Of a stretch of DNA of 64,000 nt, positions 1 to 13,130 are shown one piece after another. The stretch covers positions 92,442,530-92,506,529 of the forward strand of contig CM026390.1 of NCBI GenBank assembly GCA_014843695.1, written 5' to 3'. The position numbers were made by a program, and so were the translations under genes. The DNA is from Archivesica marissinica (Eukaryota > Mollusca > Bivalvia > Venerida > Vesicomyidae). Numbering within the stretch: position 1 is the stretch's first letter; the number at the start of each line of letters is the position of its first letter. The notes under the pieces are model-generated. The model searched no databases and had not been told where the DNA came from. It worked only from the letters and a program-made list of their open reading frames with translations.

Positions 1-332
1 NNNNNNNNNNNNNNNNNNNNNNNNNNNNNNNNNNNNNNNNNNNNNNNNNNNNNNNNNNNNNNNNNNNNNNNNNNNNNNNNNNNNNNNNNNNNNNNNNNNN
101 NNNNNNNNNNNNNNNNNNNNNNNNNNNNNNNNNNNNNNNNNNNNNNNNNNNNNNNNNNNNNNNNNNNNNNNNNNNNNNNNNNNNNNNNNNNNNNNNNNNN
201 NNNNNNNNNNNNNNNNNNNNNNNNNNNNNNNNNNNNNNNNNNNNNNNNNNNNNNNNNNNNNNNNNNNNNNNNNNNNNNNNNNNNNNNNNNNNNNNNNNNN
301 NNNNNNNNNNNNNNNNNNNNNNNNNNNNNNNN
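1..332. other. Assembly gap (N)
   Basis: All bases are N. The next base already lies inside the 40-bp minisatellite, so the array probably continues to the left and its true size is unknown. Confidence 0.98.
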
Positions 333-3300
333 GTGGTGGGATCACTGCTCATACACTACCTACAGACCTGGTGTGGTGGGATCACTGCTCATACACTACC
401 TACAGACCGGGTGTGGTGGGATCACTGCTCATACACTACCTACAGACCGGGTGTGGTGGGATCACTGCTCATACACTACCTACAGACCGGGTGTGGTGGG
501 ATCACTGCTCATACACTACCTACAGACCTGGTGTGGTGGGATCACTGCTCATACACTACCTACAGACCTGGTGTGGTGGGATCACTGCTCATACACTACC
601 TACAGACCGGGTGTGGTGGGATCACTGCTCATACACTACCTACAGACCTGGTGTGGTGGGATCACTGCTCATACACTACCTACAGACCTGGTGTGGTGGG
701 ATCACTGCTCATACACTACCTACAGACCGGGTGTGGTGGGATCACTGCTCATACACTACCTACAGACCGGGTGTGGTGGGATCACTGCTCATACACTACC
801 TACAGACCGGGTGTGGTGGGATCACTGCTCATACACTACCTACAGACCGGGTGTGGTGGGATCACTGCTCATACACTACCTACAGACCGGGTGTGGTGGG
901 ATCACTGCTCATACACTACCTACAGACCGGGTGTGGTGGGATCACTGCTCATACACTACCTACAGACCGGGTGTGGTGGGATCACTGCTCATACACTACC
1001 TACAGACCGGGTGTGGTGGGATCACTGCTCATACACTACCTACAGACCGGGTGTGGTGGGATCACTGCTCATACACTACCTACAGACCTGGTGTGGTGGG
1101 ATCACTGCTCATACACTACCTACAGACCGGGTGTGGTGGGATCACTGCTCATACACTACCTACAGACCTGGTGTGGTGGGATCACTGCTCATACACTACC
1201 TACAGACCGGGTGTGGTGGGATCACTGCTCATACACTACCTACAGACCTGGTGTGGTGGGATCACTGCTCATACACTACCTACAGACCGGGTGTGGTGGG
1301 ATCACTGCTCATACACTACCTACAGACCGGGTGTGGTGGGATCACTGCTCATACACTACCTACAGACCGGGTGTGGTGGGATCACTGCTCATACACTACC
1401 TACAGACCGGTGTGGTGGGATCACTGCTCATACACTACCTACAGACCGGGTGTGGGGGATCACTGTCATACACTACTAACTACTACAGACTGTGTGGTGG
1501 GATCACTGCTCATACACTACCTACAGACCGGGTGTGGTGGGATCACTGTTCATACACTACCTACAGACCGGGTGTGGTGGGATCACTGCTCATACACTAC
1601 CTACAGACCTGGTGTGGTGGGATCACTGCTCATACACTACCTACAGACCGGGTGTGGTGGGATCACTGCTCATACACTACCTACAGACCGGGTGTGGTGG
1701 GATCACTGCTCATACACTACCTACAGACCGGGTGTGGTGGGATCACTGCTCATACACTACCTACAGACCGGGTGTGGTGGGATCACTGCTCATACACTAC
1801 CTACAGACCTGGTGTGGTGGGATCACTGCTCATACACTACCTACAGACCGGGTGTGGTGGGATCACTGCTCATACACTACCTACAGACCGGGTGTGGTGG
1901 GATCACTGCTCATACACTACCTACAGACCGGGTGTGGTGGGATCACTGCTCATACACTACCTACAGACCGGGTGTGGTGGGATCACTGCTCATACACTAC
2001 CTACAGACCGGGTGTGGTGGGATCACTGCTCATACACTACCTACAGACGGGTGTGGTGGGATCACTGCTCATACACTACCTACAGACGGGTGTGGTGGGA
2101 TCACTGCTCATACACTACCTACAGACCGGGTGTGGTGGGATCACTGCTCATACACTACCTACAGACCTGGTGTGGTGGGATCACTGCTCATACACTACCT
2201 ACAGACCTGGTGTGGTGGGATCACTGCTCATACACTACCTACAGACCTGGTGTGGTGGGATCACTGCTCATACACTACCTACAGACCGGGTGTGGTGGGA
2301 TCACTGCTCATACACTACCTACAGACCTGGTGTGGTGGGATCACTGCTCATACACTACCTACAGACCGGGTGTGGTGGGATCACTGCTCATACACTACCT
2401 ACAGACCGGGTGTGGTGGGATCACTGCTCATACACTACCTACAGACCTGGTGTGGTGGGATCACTGTTCATACACTACCTACAGACCAGGTGTGGTGGGA
2501 TCACTGCTCATACACTACCTACATACTGGGTGTGGTGGGATCACTGCTCATACACTACCTACAGACCGGGTGTGGTGGGATCACTGCTCATACACTACCT
2601 ACAGACCTGGTGTGGTGGGATCACTGCTCATACACTACCTACAGACCGGGTGTGGTGGGATCACTGCTCATACACTACCTACAGACCAGGTGTGGTGGGA
2701 TCACTGCTCATACACTACCTACAGACCAGGTGTGGTGGGATCACTGCTCATACACTACCTACAGACCGGTGTGGTGGGATCACTGTTCATACACTACCTA
2801 CAGACCAGGTGTGGTGGGATCACTGCTCATACACTACCTACAGACCGGGTGTGGTGGGATCACTGCTCATACACTACCTACAGACCAGGTGTGGTGGGAT
2901 CACTGCTCATACACTACCTACAGACCTGGTGTGGTGGGATCACTGTTCATACACTACCTACAGACCGGGTGTGGTGGGATCACTGCTCATACACTACCTA
3001 CAGACCTGGTGTGGTGGGATCACTGCTCATACACTACCTACAGACCGGGTGTGGTGGGATCACTGCTCATACACTACCTACAGACCTGGTGTGGTGGGAT
3101 CACTGCTCATACACTACCTACAGACCGGGTGTGGTGGGATCACTGCTCATACACTACCTACAGACCGGGTGTGGTGGGATCACTGCTCATACACTACCTA
3201 CAGACCGGGTGTGGTGGGATCACTGCTCATACACTACCTACAGACCTGGTGTGGTGGGATCACTGCTCATACACTACCTACAGACCTGGTGTGGTGGGAT

Positions 3301-5040
3301 CACTGCTCATACACTACCTACAGACCTGGTGTGGTGGGATCACTGTTCATACACTACCTACAGACCTGGTGTGGTGGGATCACTGCTCATACACTACCTA
3401 CAGACCTGGAGTGGTGGGATCACTGTTCATACACTACCTACAGACCTGGTGTGGTGGGATCACTGCTCATACACTACCTACAGACCGGGTGTGGTGGGAT
3501 CACTGCTCATACACTACCTACAGACCGGGTGTGGTGGGATCACTGCTCATACACTACCTACATACCTGGTGTGGTGGGATCACTGCTCATACACTACCTA
3601 CATACCTGGTGTGGTGGGATCACTGCTCATACACTACCTACAGACTGGGTGTGGTGGGATCACTGCTCATACACTACCTACAGACCGGGTGTGGTGGGAT
3701 CACTGCTCATACACTACCTACAGACCTGGTGTGGTGGGATCACTGTTCATACACTACCTACATACCTGGTGTGATGGGATCACTGCTCATACACTACCTA
3801 CAGACTGGGTGTGATGGATCACTGCTCATACACTACCTACAGACTGGGTGTGGTGGGATCACTGTTCATACACTACCTACATACCTGGTGTGGTGGGATC
3901 ACTGCTCATACACTACCTACAGACCGGGTGTGGTGGGATCACTGCTCATACACTACCTACAGACCGGGTGTGGTGGGATCACTGCTCATACACTACCTAC
4001 AGACCGGGTGTGGTGGGATCACTGCTCATACACTACCTACAGACCTGGTGTGGTGGGATCACTGCTCATACACTACCTACAGACCGGGTGTGGTGGGATC
4101 ACTGCTCATACACTACCTACAGACCGGGTGTGGTGGGATCACTGCTCATACACTACCTACAGACCGGGTGTGGTGGGATCACTGTTCATACACTACCTAC
4201 AGACCAGGTGTGGTGGGATCACTGCTCATATACTACCTACATACTGGGTGTGGTGGGATCACTGCTCATACACTACCTACAGACTGGGTGTGGTGGGATC
4301 ACTGCTCATACACTACCTACAGACCTGGTGTGGTGGGATCACTGCTCATACACTACCTACAGACCGGGTGTGGTGGGATCACTGCTCATACACTACCTAC
4401 AGACCAGGTGTGGTGGGATCACTGCTCATACACTACCTACAGACCAGGTGTGGTGGGATCACTGCTCATACACTACCTACAGACCAGGTGTGGTGGGATC
4501 ACTGTTCATACACTACCTACAGACCAGGTGTGGTGGGATCACTGCTCATACACTACCTACAGACCGGGTGTGGTGGGATCACTGCTCATACACTACCTAC
4601 AGACCTGGTGTGGTGGGATCACTGTTCATACACTACCTACAGACCGGGTGTGGTGGGATCACTGCTCATACACTACCTACAGACCTGGTGTGGTGGGATC
4701 ACTGCTCATACACTACCTACAGACCGGGTGTGGTGGGATCACTGCTCATACACTACCTACAGACCTGGTGTGGTGGGATCACTGCTCATACACTACCTAC
4801 AGACCGGGTGTGGTGGGATCACTGCTCATACACTACCTACAGACCGGGTGTGGTGGGATCACTGCTCATACACTACCTACAGACCTGGTGTGGTGGGATC
4901 ACTGCTCATACACTACCTACAGACCGGGTGTGGTGGGATCACTGCTCATACACTACCTACAGACCGGGTGTGGTGGGATCACTGCTCATACACTACCTAC
5001 AGACCTGGTGTGGTGGGATCACTGCTCATACACTACCTAC

Positions 5041-5335
5041 AGACCAGGTGTGGTGGGATCACTGCTCATACACTACCTACAGACCTGGTGTGGTGGGATC
5101 ACTGTTCATACACTACCTACATACCTGGTGTGGTGGGATCACTGCTCATACACTACCTACAGCCTGGGTGTGGTGGGATCACTGTTCATACACTACCTAC
5201 AGACCAGGTGTGGTGGGATCACTGCTCATACACTACCTACAGACCGGTGTGGTGGGATCACTGCTCATACACTACCTACAGACCAGGTGTGGTGGGATCA
5301 CTGCTCATACACTACCTACAGACCGGTTGATCACT
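5041..5335. repeat. Variant-unit block duplicated inside the 40-bp array (copy 1)
   Basis: Eight consecutive units carry an unusual order of variants: ccagg, cctgg with ctgttc, catacc, a cagcctggg unit, ctgttc, a 39-bp unit, ccagg, then a short unit running straight into gatcactgctc. The same order recurs at about 9665-9960, 4624 bp away. This indicates a block duplication longer than the unit. Confidence 0.85.
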
Positions 5336-8300
5336 GCTCATACACTACCTACAGACCGGGTGTGGTGGGATCACTGCTCATACACTACCTACATACCTGG
5401 TGTGGTGGGATCACTGCTCATACACTACCTACAGACCAGGTGTGGTGGGATCACTGCTCATACACTACCTACAGACCGGGTGTGGTGGGATCACTGCTCA
5501 TACACTACCTACAGACCTGGTGTGGTGGGATCACTGCTCATACACTACCTACAGACCGGGTGTGGTGGGATCACTGCTCATACACTACCTACAGACCGGG
5601 TGTGGTGGGATCACTGCTCATACACTACCTACAGACCGGGTGTGGTGGGATCACTGCTCATACACTACCTACAGACCTGGTGTGGTGGGATCACTGCTCA
5701 TACACTACCTACAGACCGGGTGTGGTGGGATCACTGCTCATACACTACCTACAGACCGGGTGTGGTGGGATCACTGCTCATACACTACCTACAGACCGGG
5801 TGTGGTGGGATCACTGCTCATACACTACCTACAGACCGGGTGTGGTGGGATCACTGCTCATACACTACCTACAGACCGGGTGTGGTGGGATCACTGCTCA
5901 TACACTACCTACAGACCGGTGTGGTGGGATCACTGCTCATACACTACCTACAGACTGGTGTGGTGGGATCACTGCTCATACACTACCTACAGACCGGTGT
6001 GGTGGGATCACTGCTCATACACTACCTACAGACCTGGTGTGGTGGGATCACTGCTCATACACTACCTACAGACCGGGTGTGGTGGGATCACTGCTCATAC
6101 ACTACCTACAGACCGGGTGTGGTGGGATCACTGCTCATACACTACCTACAGACCTGGTGTGGTGGGATCACTGCTCATACACTACCTACAGACCGGGTGT
6201 GGTGGGATCACTGCTCATACACTACCTACAGACCGGGTGTGGTGGGATCACTGCTCATACACTACCTACAGACCGGGTGTGGTGGGATCACTGCTCATAC
6301 ACTACCTACAGACCTGGTGTGGTGGGATCACTGCTCATACACTACCTACAGACCAGGTGTGGTGGGATCACTGCTCATACACTACCTACAGACCGGGTGT
6401 GGTGGGATCACTGCTCATACACTACCTACATACCTGGTGTGGTGGGATCACTGCTCATACACTACCTACAGCCTGGGTGTGGTGGGATCACTGCTCATAC
6501 ACTACCTACAGACCAGGTGTGGTGGGATCACTGCTCATACACTACCTACAGACCGGGTGTGGTGGGATCACTGCTCATACACTACCTACAGACCTGGTGT
6601 GGTGGGATCACTGCTCATACACTACCTACAGACTGGGTGTGGTGGGATCACTGCTCATACACTACCTACAGACCGGGTGTGGTGGGATCACTGCTCATAC
6701 ACTACCTACAGACCGGGTGTGGTGGGATCACTGCTCATACACTACCTACAGACCGGTGTGGGGGATCACTGCTCATACACTACCTACAGACCGGGTGTGG
6801 TGGGATCACTGCTCATACACTACCTACAGACCTGGTGTGGTGGGATCACTGCTCATACACTACCTACAGACCGGGTGTGGTGGGATCACTGCTCATACAC
6901 TACCTACAGACCGGGTGTGGTGGGATCACTGCTCATACACTACCTACAGACCTGGTGTGGTGGGATCACTGCTCATACACTACCTACAGACCGGGTGTGG
7001 TGGGATCACTGCTCATACACTACCTACAGACCGGGTGTGGTGGGATCACTGCTCATACACTACCTACAGACCGGGTGTGGTGGGATCACTGCTCATACAC
7101 TACCTACAGACCGGGTGTGGTGGGATCACTGCTCATACACTACCTACAGACCGGGTGTGGTGGGATCACTGCTCATACACTACCTACAGACCGGGTGTGG
7201 TGGGATCACTGCTCATACACTACCTACAGACCTGGTGTGGTGGGATCACTGCTCATACACTACCTACAGACCGGGTGTGGTGGGATCACTGCTCATACAC
7301 TACCTACAGACCGGGTGTGGTGGGATCACTGCTCATACACTACCTACAGACCGGGTGTGGTGGGATCACTGCTCATACACTACCTACAGACCGGGTGTGG
7401 TGGGATCACTGCTCATACACTACCTACAGACCTGGTGTGGTGGGATCACTGCTCATACACTACCTACAGACCGGGTGTGGTGGGATCACTGCTCATACAC
7501 TACCTACAGACCGGGTGTGGTGGGATCACTGCTCATACACTACCTACAGACCTGGTGTGGTGGGATCACTGCTCATACACTACCTACAGACCGGGTGTGG
7601 TGGGATCACTGCTCATACACTACCTACAGACCGGGTGTGGTGGGATCACTGCTCATACACTACCTACAGACCGGGTGTGGTGGGATCACTGCTCATACAC
7701 TACCTACAGACCGGGTGTGGTGGGATCACTGCTCATACACTACCTACAGACCTGGTGTGGTGGGATCACTGCTCATACACTACCTACAGACCTGGTGTGG
7801 TGGGATCACTGTTCATACACTACCTACAGACCTGGAGTGGTGGGATCACTGTTCATACACTACCTACAGACCTGGTGTGATGGGATCACTGCTCATACAC
7901 TACCTACAGACCTGGAGTGGTGGGATCACTGTTCATACACTACCTACAGACCTGGTGTGATGGGATCACTGCTCATACACTACCTACAGACCGGGTGTGG
8001 TGGGATCACTGTTCATACACTACCTACAGACTGGGTGTGGTGGGATCACTGCTCATACACTACCTACAGACCGGGTGTGGTGGGATCACTGTTCATACAC
8101 TACCTACATACCTGGTGTGGTGGGATCACTGCTCATACACTACCTACATACCTGGTGTGATGGGATCACTGCTCATACACTACCTACAGACTGGGTGTGA
8201 TGGGATCACTGCTCATACACTACCTACAGACCGGGTGTGGTGGGATCACTGCTCATACACTACCTACAGGCCTGGTGTGGTGGGATCACTGTTCATACAC

Positions 8301-9664
8301 TACCTACATACCTGGTGTGATGGGATCACTGCTCATACACTACCTACAGACTGGGTGTGATGGTATCACTGCTCATACACTACCTACAGACTGGGTGTGG
8401 TGGGATCACTGTTCATACACTACCTACATACCTGGTGTGATGGGATCACTGCTCATACACTACCTACAGACTGGGTGTGATGGGATCACTGCTCATACAC
8501 TACCTACAGACTGGGTGTGGTGGGATCACTGTTCATACACTACCTACAGACCGGTGTGGTGGGATCACTGCTCATACACTACCTACAGACCGGGTGTGGT
8601 GGGATCACTGCTCATACACTACCTACAGACCTGGTGTGGTGGGATCACTGCTCATACACTACCTACAGACCGGGTGTGGTGGGATCACTGCTCATACACT
8701 ACCTACAGACCTGGTGTGGTGGGATCACTGCTCATACACTACCTACAGACCGGGAGTGGTGGGATCACTGCTCATACACTACCTACAGACCGGGAGTGGT
8801 GGGATCACTGCTCATACACTACCTACAGACCGGGTGTGGTGGGATCACTGTTCATACACTACCTACAGACCAGGTGTGGTGGGATCACTGCTCATACACT
8901 ACCTACATACTGGGTGTGGTGGGATCACTGCTCATACACTACCTACAGACTGGGTGTGGTGGGATCACTGCTCATACACTACCTACAGACCTGGTGTGGT
9001 GGGATCACTGCTCATACACTACCTACAGACCGGGTGTGGTGGGATCACTGCTCATACACTACCTACAGACCGGGTGTGGTGGGATCACTGCTCATACACT
9101 ACCTACAGACCGGGTGTGGTGGGATCACTGCTCATACACTACCTACAGACCGGTGTGGTGGGATCACTGCTCATACACTACCTACAGACCTGGTGTGGTG
9201 GGATCACTGCTCATACACTACCTACAGACCGGGTGTGGTGGGATCACTGCTCATACACTACCTACAGACCGGGTGTGGTGGGATCACTGCTCATACACTA
9301 CCTACAGACCTGGTGTGGTGGGATCACTGCTCATACACTACCTACAGACCGGGTGTGGTGGGATCACTGCTCATACACTACCTACAGACCTGGTGTGGTG
9401 GGATCACTGCTCATACACTACCTACAGACCGGGTGTGGTGGGATCACTGCTCATACACTACCTACAGACCGGGTGTGGTGGGATCACTGCTCATACACTA
9501 CCTACAGACCGGGTGTGGTGGGATCACTGCTCATACACTACCTACAGACCGGGTGTGGTGGGATCACTGCTCATACACTACCTACAGACCGGGTGTGGTG
9601 GGATCACTGCTCATACACTACCTACAGACCTGGTGTGGTGGGATCACTGCTCATACACTACCTA

Positions 9665-9960
9665 CAGACCAGGTGTGGTGGGATCACTGCTCATACACTA
9701 CCTACAGACCTGGTGTGGTGGGATCACTGTTCATACACTACCTACATACCTGGTGTGGTGGGATCACTGCTCATACACTACCTACAGCCTGGGTGTGGTG
9801 GGATCACTGTTCATACACTACCTACAGACCAGGTGTGGTGGGATCACTGCTCATACACTACCTACAGACCGGTGTGGTGGGATCACTGCTCATACACTAC
9901 CTACAGACCAGGTGTGGTGGGATCACTGCTCATACACTACCTACAGACCGGTGTGATCAC
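9665..9960. repeat. Variant-unit block duplicated inside the 40-bp array (copy 2)
   Basis: This is the second occurrence of the eight-unit variant order seen at 5041-5335. The rare cagcctggg unit lies at about 9785 here and about 5161 there. A third, partly matching version surrounds the cagcctggg unit near 6469. Confidence 0.85.
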
Positions 9961-11450
9961 TGCTCATACACTACCTACAGACCGGGTGTGGTGGGATCAC
10001 TGCTCATACACTACCTACAGACCTGGTGTGGTGGGATCACTGCTCATACACTACCTACAGACCAGGTGTGGTGGGATCACTGCTCATACACTACCTACAG
10101 ACCGGGTGTGGTGGGATCACTGCTCATACACTACCTACAGACCTGGTGTGGTGGGATCACTGCTCATACACTACCTACAGACCGGGTGTGGTGGGATCAC
10201 TGCTCATACACTACCTACAGACCGGGTGTGGTGGGATCACTGCTCATACACTACCTACAGACCGGGTGTGGTGGGATCACTGCTCATACACTACCTACAG
10301 ACCGGGTGTGGTGGGATCACTGCTCATACACTACCTACAGACCGGGTGTGGTGGGATCACTGCTCATACACTACCTACAGACCGGGTGTGGTGGGATCAC
10401 TGCTCATACACTACCTACAGACCGGGTGTGGTGGGATCACTGCTCATACACTACCTACAGACCGGGTGTGGTGGGATCACTGCTCATACACTACCTACAG
10501 ACCGGGTGTGGTGGGATCACTGCTCATACACTACCTACAGACCGGGTGTGGTGGGATCACTGCTCATACACTACCTACAGACCGGGTGTGGTGGGATCAC
10601 TGCTCATACACTACCTACAGACCTGGTGTGGTGGGATCACTGCTCATACACTACCTACAGACCGGGTGTGGTGGGATCACTGCTCATACACTACCTACAG
10701 ACCGGGTGTGGTGGGATCACTGCTCATACACTACCTACAGACCGGGTGTGGTGGGATCACTGCTCATACACTACCTACAGACCGGGTGTGGTGGGATCAC
10801 TGCTCATACACTACCTACAGACCGGGTGTGGTGGGATCACTGCTCATACACTACCTACAGACCTGGTGTGGTGGGATCACTGCTCATACACTACCTACAG
10901 ACCGGGTGTGGTGGGATCACTGCTCATACACTACCTACAGACCGGGTGTGGTGGGATCACTGCTCATACACTACCTACAGACCGGGTGTGGTGGGATCAC
11001 TGCTCATACACTACCTACAGACCGGGTGTGGTGGGATCACTGCTCATACACTACCTACAGACCTGGTGTGGTGGGATCACTGCTCATACACTACCTACAG
11101 ACCGGTGTGGGATCACTGTTCATACACTACCTACAGACCGGGTGTGGTGGGATCACTGCTCATACACTACCTACAGACCGGGTGTGGTGGGATCACTGCT
11201 CATACACTACCTACAGACCGGGTGTGGTGGGATCACTGCTCATACACTACCTACAGACCGGGTGTGGTGGGATCACTGCTCATACACTACCTACAGACCG
11301 GGTGTGGTGGGATCACTGCTCATACACTACCTACAGACCGGGTGTGGTGGGATCACTGCTCATACACTACCTACAGACCGGGTGTGGTGGGATCACTGCT
11401 CATACACTACCTACAGACCGGGTGTGGTGGGATCACTGCTCATACACTAC

Positions 11451-11599
11451 CAGAGGAGACTCTGGAATGGGTCTCTGTCTGTATCATTGCTCTATCCTCC
11501 AAAATCTAAAATGACTAATCTCTTCAGGAGGCGTCGCTCATATGGGCAACCGATAGCGACGATAAATAAAGGTAAAACACACACACACACACACACACA
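11451..11599 (+). mobile_element. S3 SINE, 5'-truncated, with (AC)n tail
   Basis: The sequence agaggagactctggaatggg through ctcatatgggcaaccg to gataaataaag matches the 3' half of the S3 family, found full-length at 45764-46027 in the opposite orientation. The tRNA-like head is missing. The element starts exactly where the 40-bp array stops, with no spacer. It ends in an AC dinucleotide run at 11577-11599. Confidence 0.85.
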
Positions 11600-12267
11600 T
11601 TGAAGCCATTCAGCATGTGTGGCTATGGACATACTTCAATTGTCACAGGAAGGCTCGAAACTCTTGGCTAGCGCAGGCTAGACTCACTCAGACTCATAAT
11701 GACCACAAATGACAATTACATATACTCCAAGGACAGTCTACTATTGGAATAATCTTCCCGCAGCTATTCCTGAAGTCTCAACGGCCCCACAGTTCAGCAG
11801 CATGGCTGTCAGTCTTGTTAAACATGTAAGCCCCTAGACCCAATACTCACATTTTACCCCTTTTATTCTAATCTCACTTGCTTTTATGTTTGATCTTAAA
11901 TATTTCGCTATGCCATGTAATTAGTCTTATACTTTATTACTACAACCACTCTTGTCAGAAGGACAGCACTAAAGTTAGTACAAGAGATAAGTCATCTTCA
12001 ATAATTATGAAGATAGATGGGAACACTTACCTTCCTTAACATACAGAAGACTACTTGGAGATCTTATTGGGGTCCATAGATTGTTACATGACAAAAAAGA
12101 AAATACTGACTGCAAAGTATTCTTTGATATGTCAGATACAACAACCACTAGAGGTAATTGATATAAGCTACAGAAACATCAATGTCGGCTTGAAATTAGA
12201 AAGAATTTATTTTCACAATGAGTGATTATCATTAATCACTGAAATGTTCTGCCCACACCAGTGGTAA
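11600..12267. other. AT-rich spacer, nothing recognised
   Basis: Unique-looking AT-rich sequence. I see no open frame of note and no repeat boundary. Confidence 0.6.
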
Positions 12268-12448
12268 TAAACATTTTAAGAAATTGACAAGAATGTTACT
12301 ATGGAGATGAAAAATAAACTTATCGGATCAGAGAAACTCTCGAGTCCAGTGGTGGCAGCACAGACACTAAACATTTTAAGAAATCGACAAGAAAGTTACT
12401 ATGGAGATGATAAGTAAACTTATCGGATCAGAGAAACTCTCGAGTCCA
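12268..12448. repeat. Tandem duplication of about 81 bp, 100-bp period
   Basis: A segment beginning taaacattttaagaaa and ending ctctcgagtcca occurs at about 12268-12348 and again at 12368-12448. There are a few mismatches and a 19-bp spacer between the copies. Confidence 0.85.
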
Positions 12449-12571
12449 CAATCAAGAGGGGGTTATAGAAGTTAGATGACTGGCAACCCTCAACATGTAT
12501 GTCCGTATCGGGGGTTTGATAGAATTGGAAGAGAGATTGATAGATGTCAGTCATTAACTTATTAACATATA

Positions 12572-12764
12572 CAGTCAAACCTGTGCTAAAGGCCATCTCC
12601 GAATAAATGCCGCATATGAAAAACCTGTCTCTAAAGACCACCATTTTTCTCTCCCTTCGAGCCATAATTTTCAATGCATTTTAACCCTCTATTGAGAGGT
12701 CACTTGCCAACAAAGGCCACTATTTGACTTTCCAGAGGGTGGCCTTTATAGATAGGTTTGACTG
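12572..12764. mobile_element. Tc1/mariner-like MITE (M) with TA target duplication
   Basis: The left end CAGTCAAACCTGTGCTAAAG and the right end ATAGGTTTGACTG are inverted repeats flanked by TA on both sides (12570-12571, 12765-12766). It is 193 bp long with no transposase. TA target sites and CAGT termini are typical of Tc1/mariner-derived MITEs. A related element is at 24028-24293. The open frame on the minus strand at 12420-12674 overlaps this MITE and is not a gene. Confidence 0.8.
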
Positions 12765-12869
12765 TAATCAATCATATGCAATTGCAGGAGATAGGAAACA
12801 CATTGGGATATCTTTATTAATTTCAATTCATGGCCAATAAATACTTCACATTTTATATGTAAGGGTATA

Positions 12870-13130
12870 TGTAGGTCTAGTGGTGGTCTGGCACATCGTT
12901 ATAACTCACCTTTCATCGCTATCATCAGGGCCGCAGGTTCGATTCCCTCGAAGACAATTGATAAAATGATATGTGAGAAAGTTGCAAGTCACATGGAGAA
13001 TTGAGTACTGGTTTCTACCCAGGAAATGTGGGTGGTCTTCTCCACCACAACTGTGTACGATAATGCTCCAGAATGTGCCCTGTACACATCAGAAACAGTT
13101 GTTCCCTTAAGTAACAGTAACTTGACACCA
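12870..13130 (+). mobile_element. Probable tRNA-derived SINE (S5), single copy
   Basis: A tRNA-like head with an A-box-like ggtctagtggtggtctgg and a B box gcaggttcgattccctc begins at about 12872. It is followed by a body resembling S1 (gttgcaagt, gagtactggtt, cccaggaaa). No second copy or target duplication was found here, so the boundaries are approximate. The minus-strand frame at 12989-13216 lies on this element and is not judged a gene. Confidence 0.5.

Larger units (their letters stand above)
333..11450. repeat. 40-bp minisatellite, about 278 copies
   Basis: The unit starts gtgtggtgggatcactgctc and ends acctacagaccgg, 40 bp in all. Copies are nearly identical. Variation sits at a few positions: ccggg/cctgg/ccagg at the unit junction, ctgctc/ctgttc, cagacc/catacc and gtggtggg/gtgatggg. 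Some units lack one g (for example near 1408, 2048, 2770, 5245, 5917, 9150). Short irregular units occur near 1455-1490, 5326, 6753, 9953 and 11103. The three forward frames are open for long stretches because the unit has no forward stop and 40 is not a multiple of 3. The peptide is therefore the same 40-residue period in every frame. The gtgatggg variants create TGA and break these frames, which argues against coding. The array is probably satellite-like heterochromatic or subterminal DNA; its location is unknown. Confidence 0.97.

Noticed and set aside
333..11450. Telomeric repeat identity for the left array
   Set aside because: No TTAGGG-like core is present in the unit or at the array edge.
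333..11603. Very long open frames (up to 1665 aa) with a 40-residue periodic peptide
   Set aside because: They follow from a stop-free 40-bp unit and appear in all three forward frames at once. Variant units introduce TGA and frame shifts at random, which a real protein-coding repeat would not tolerate.
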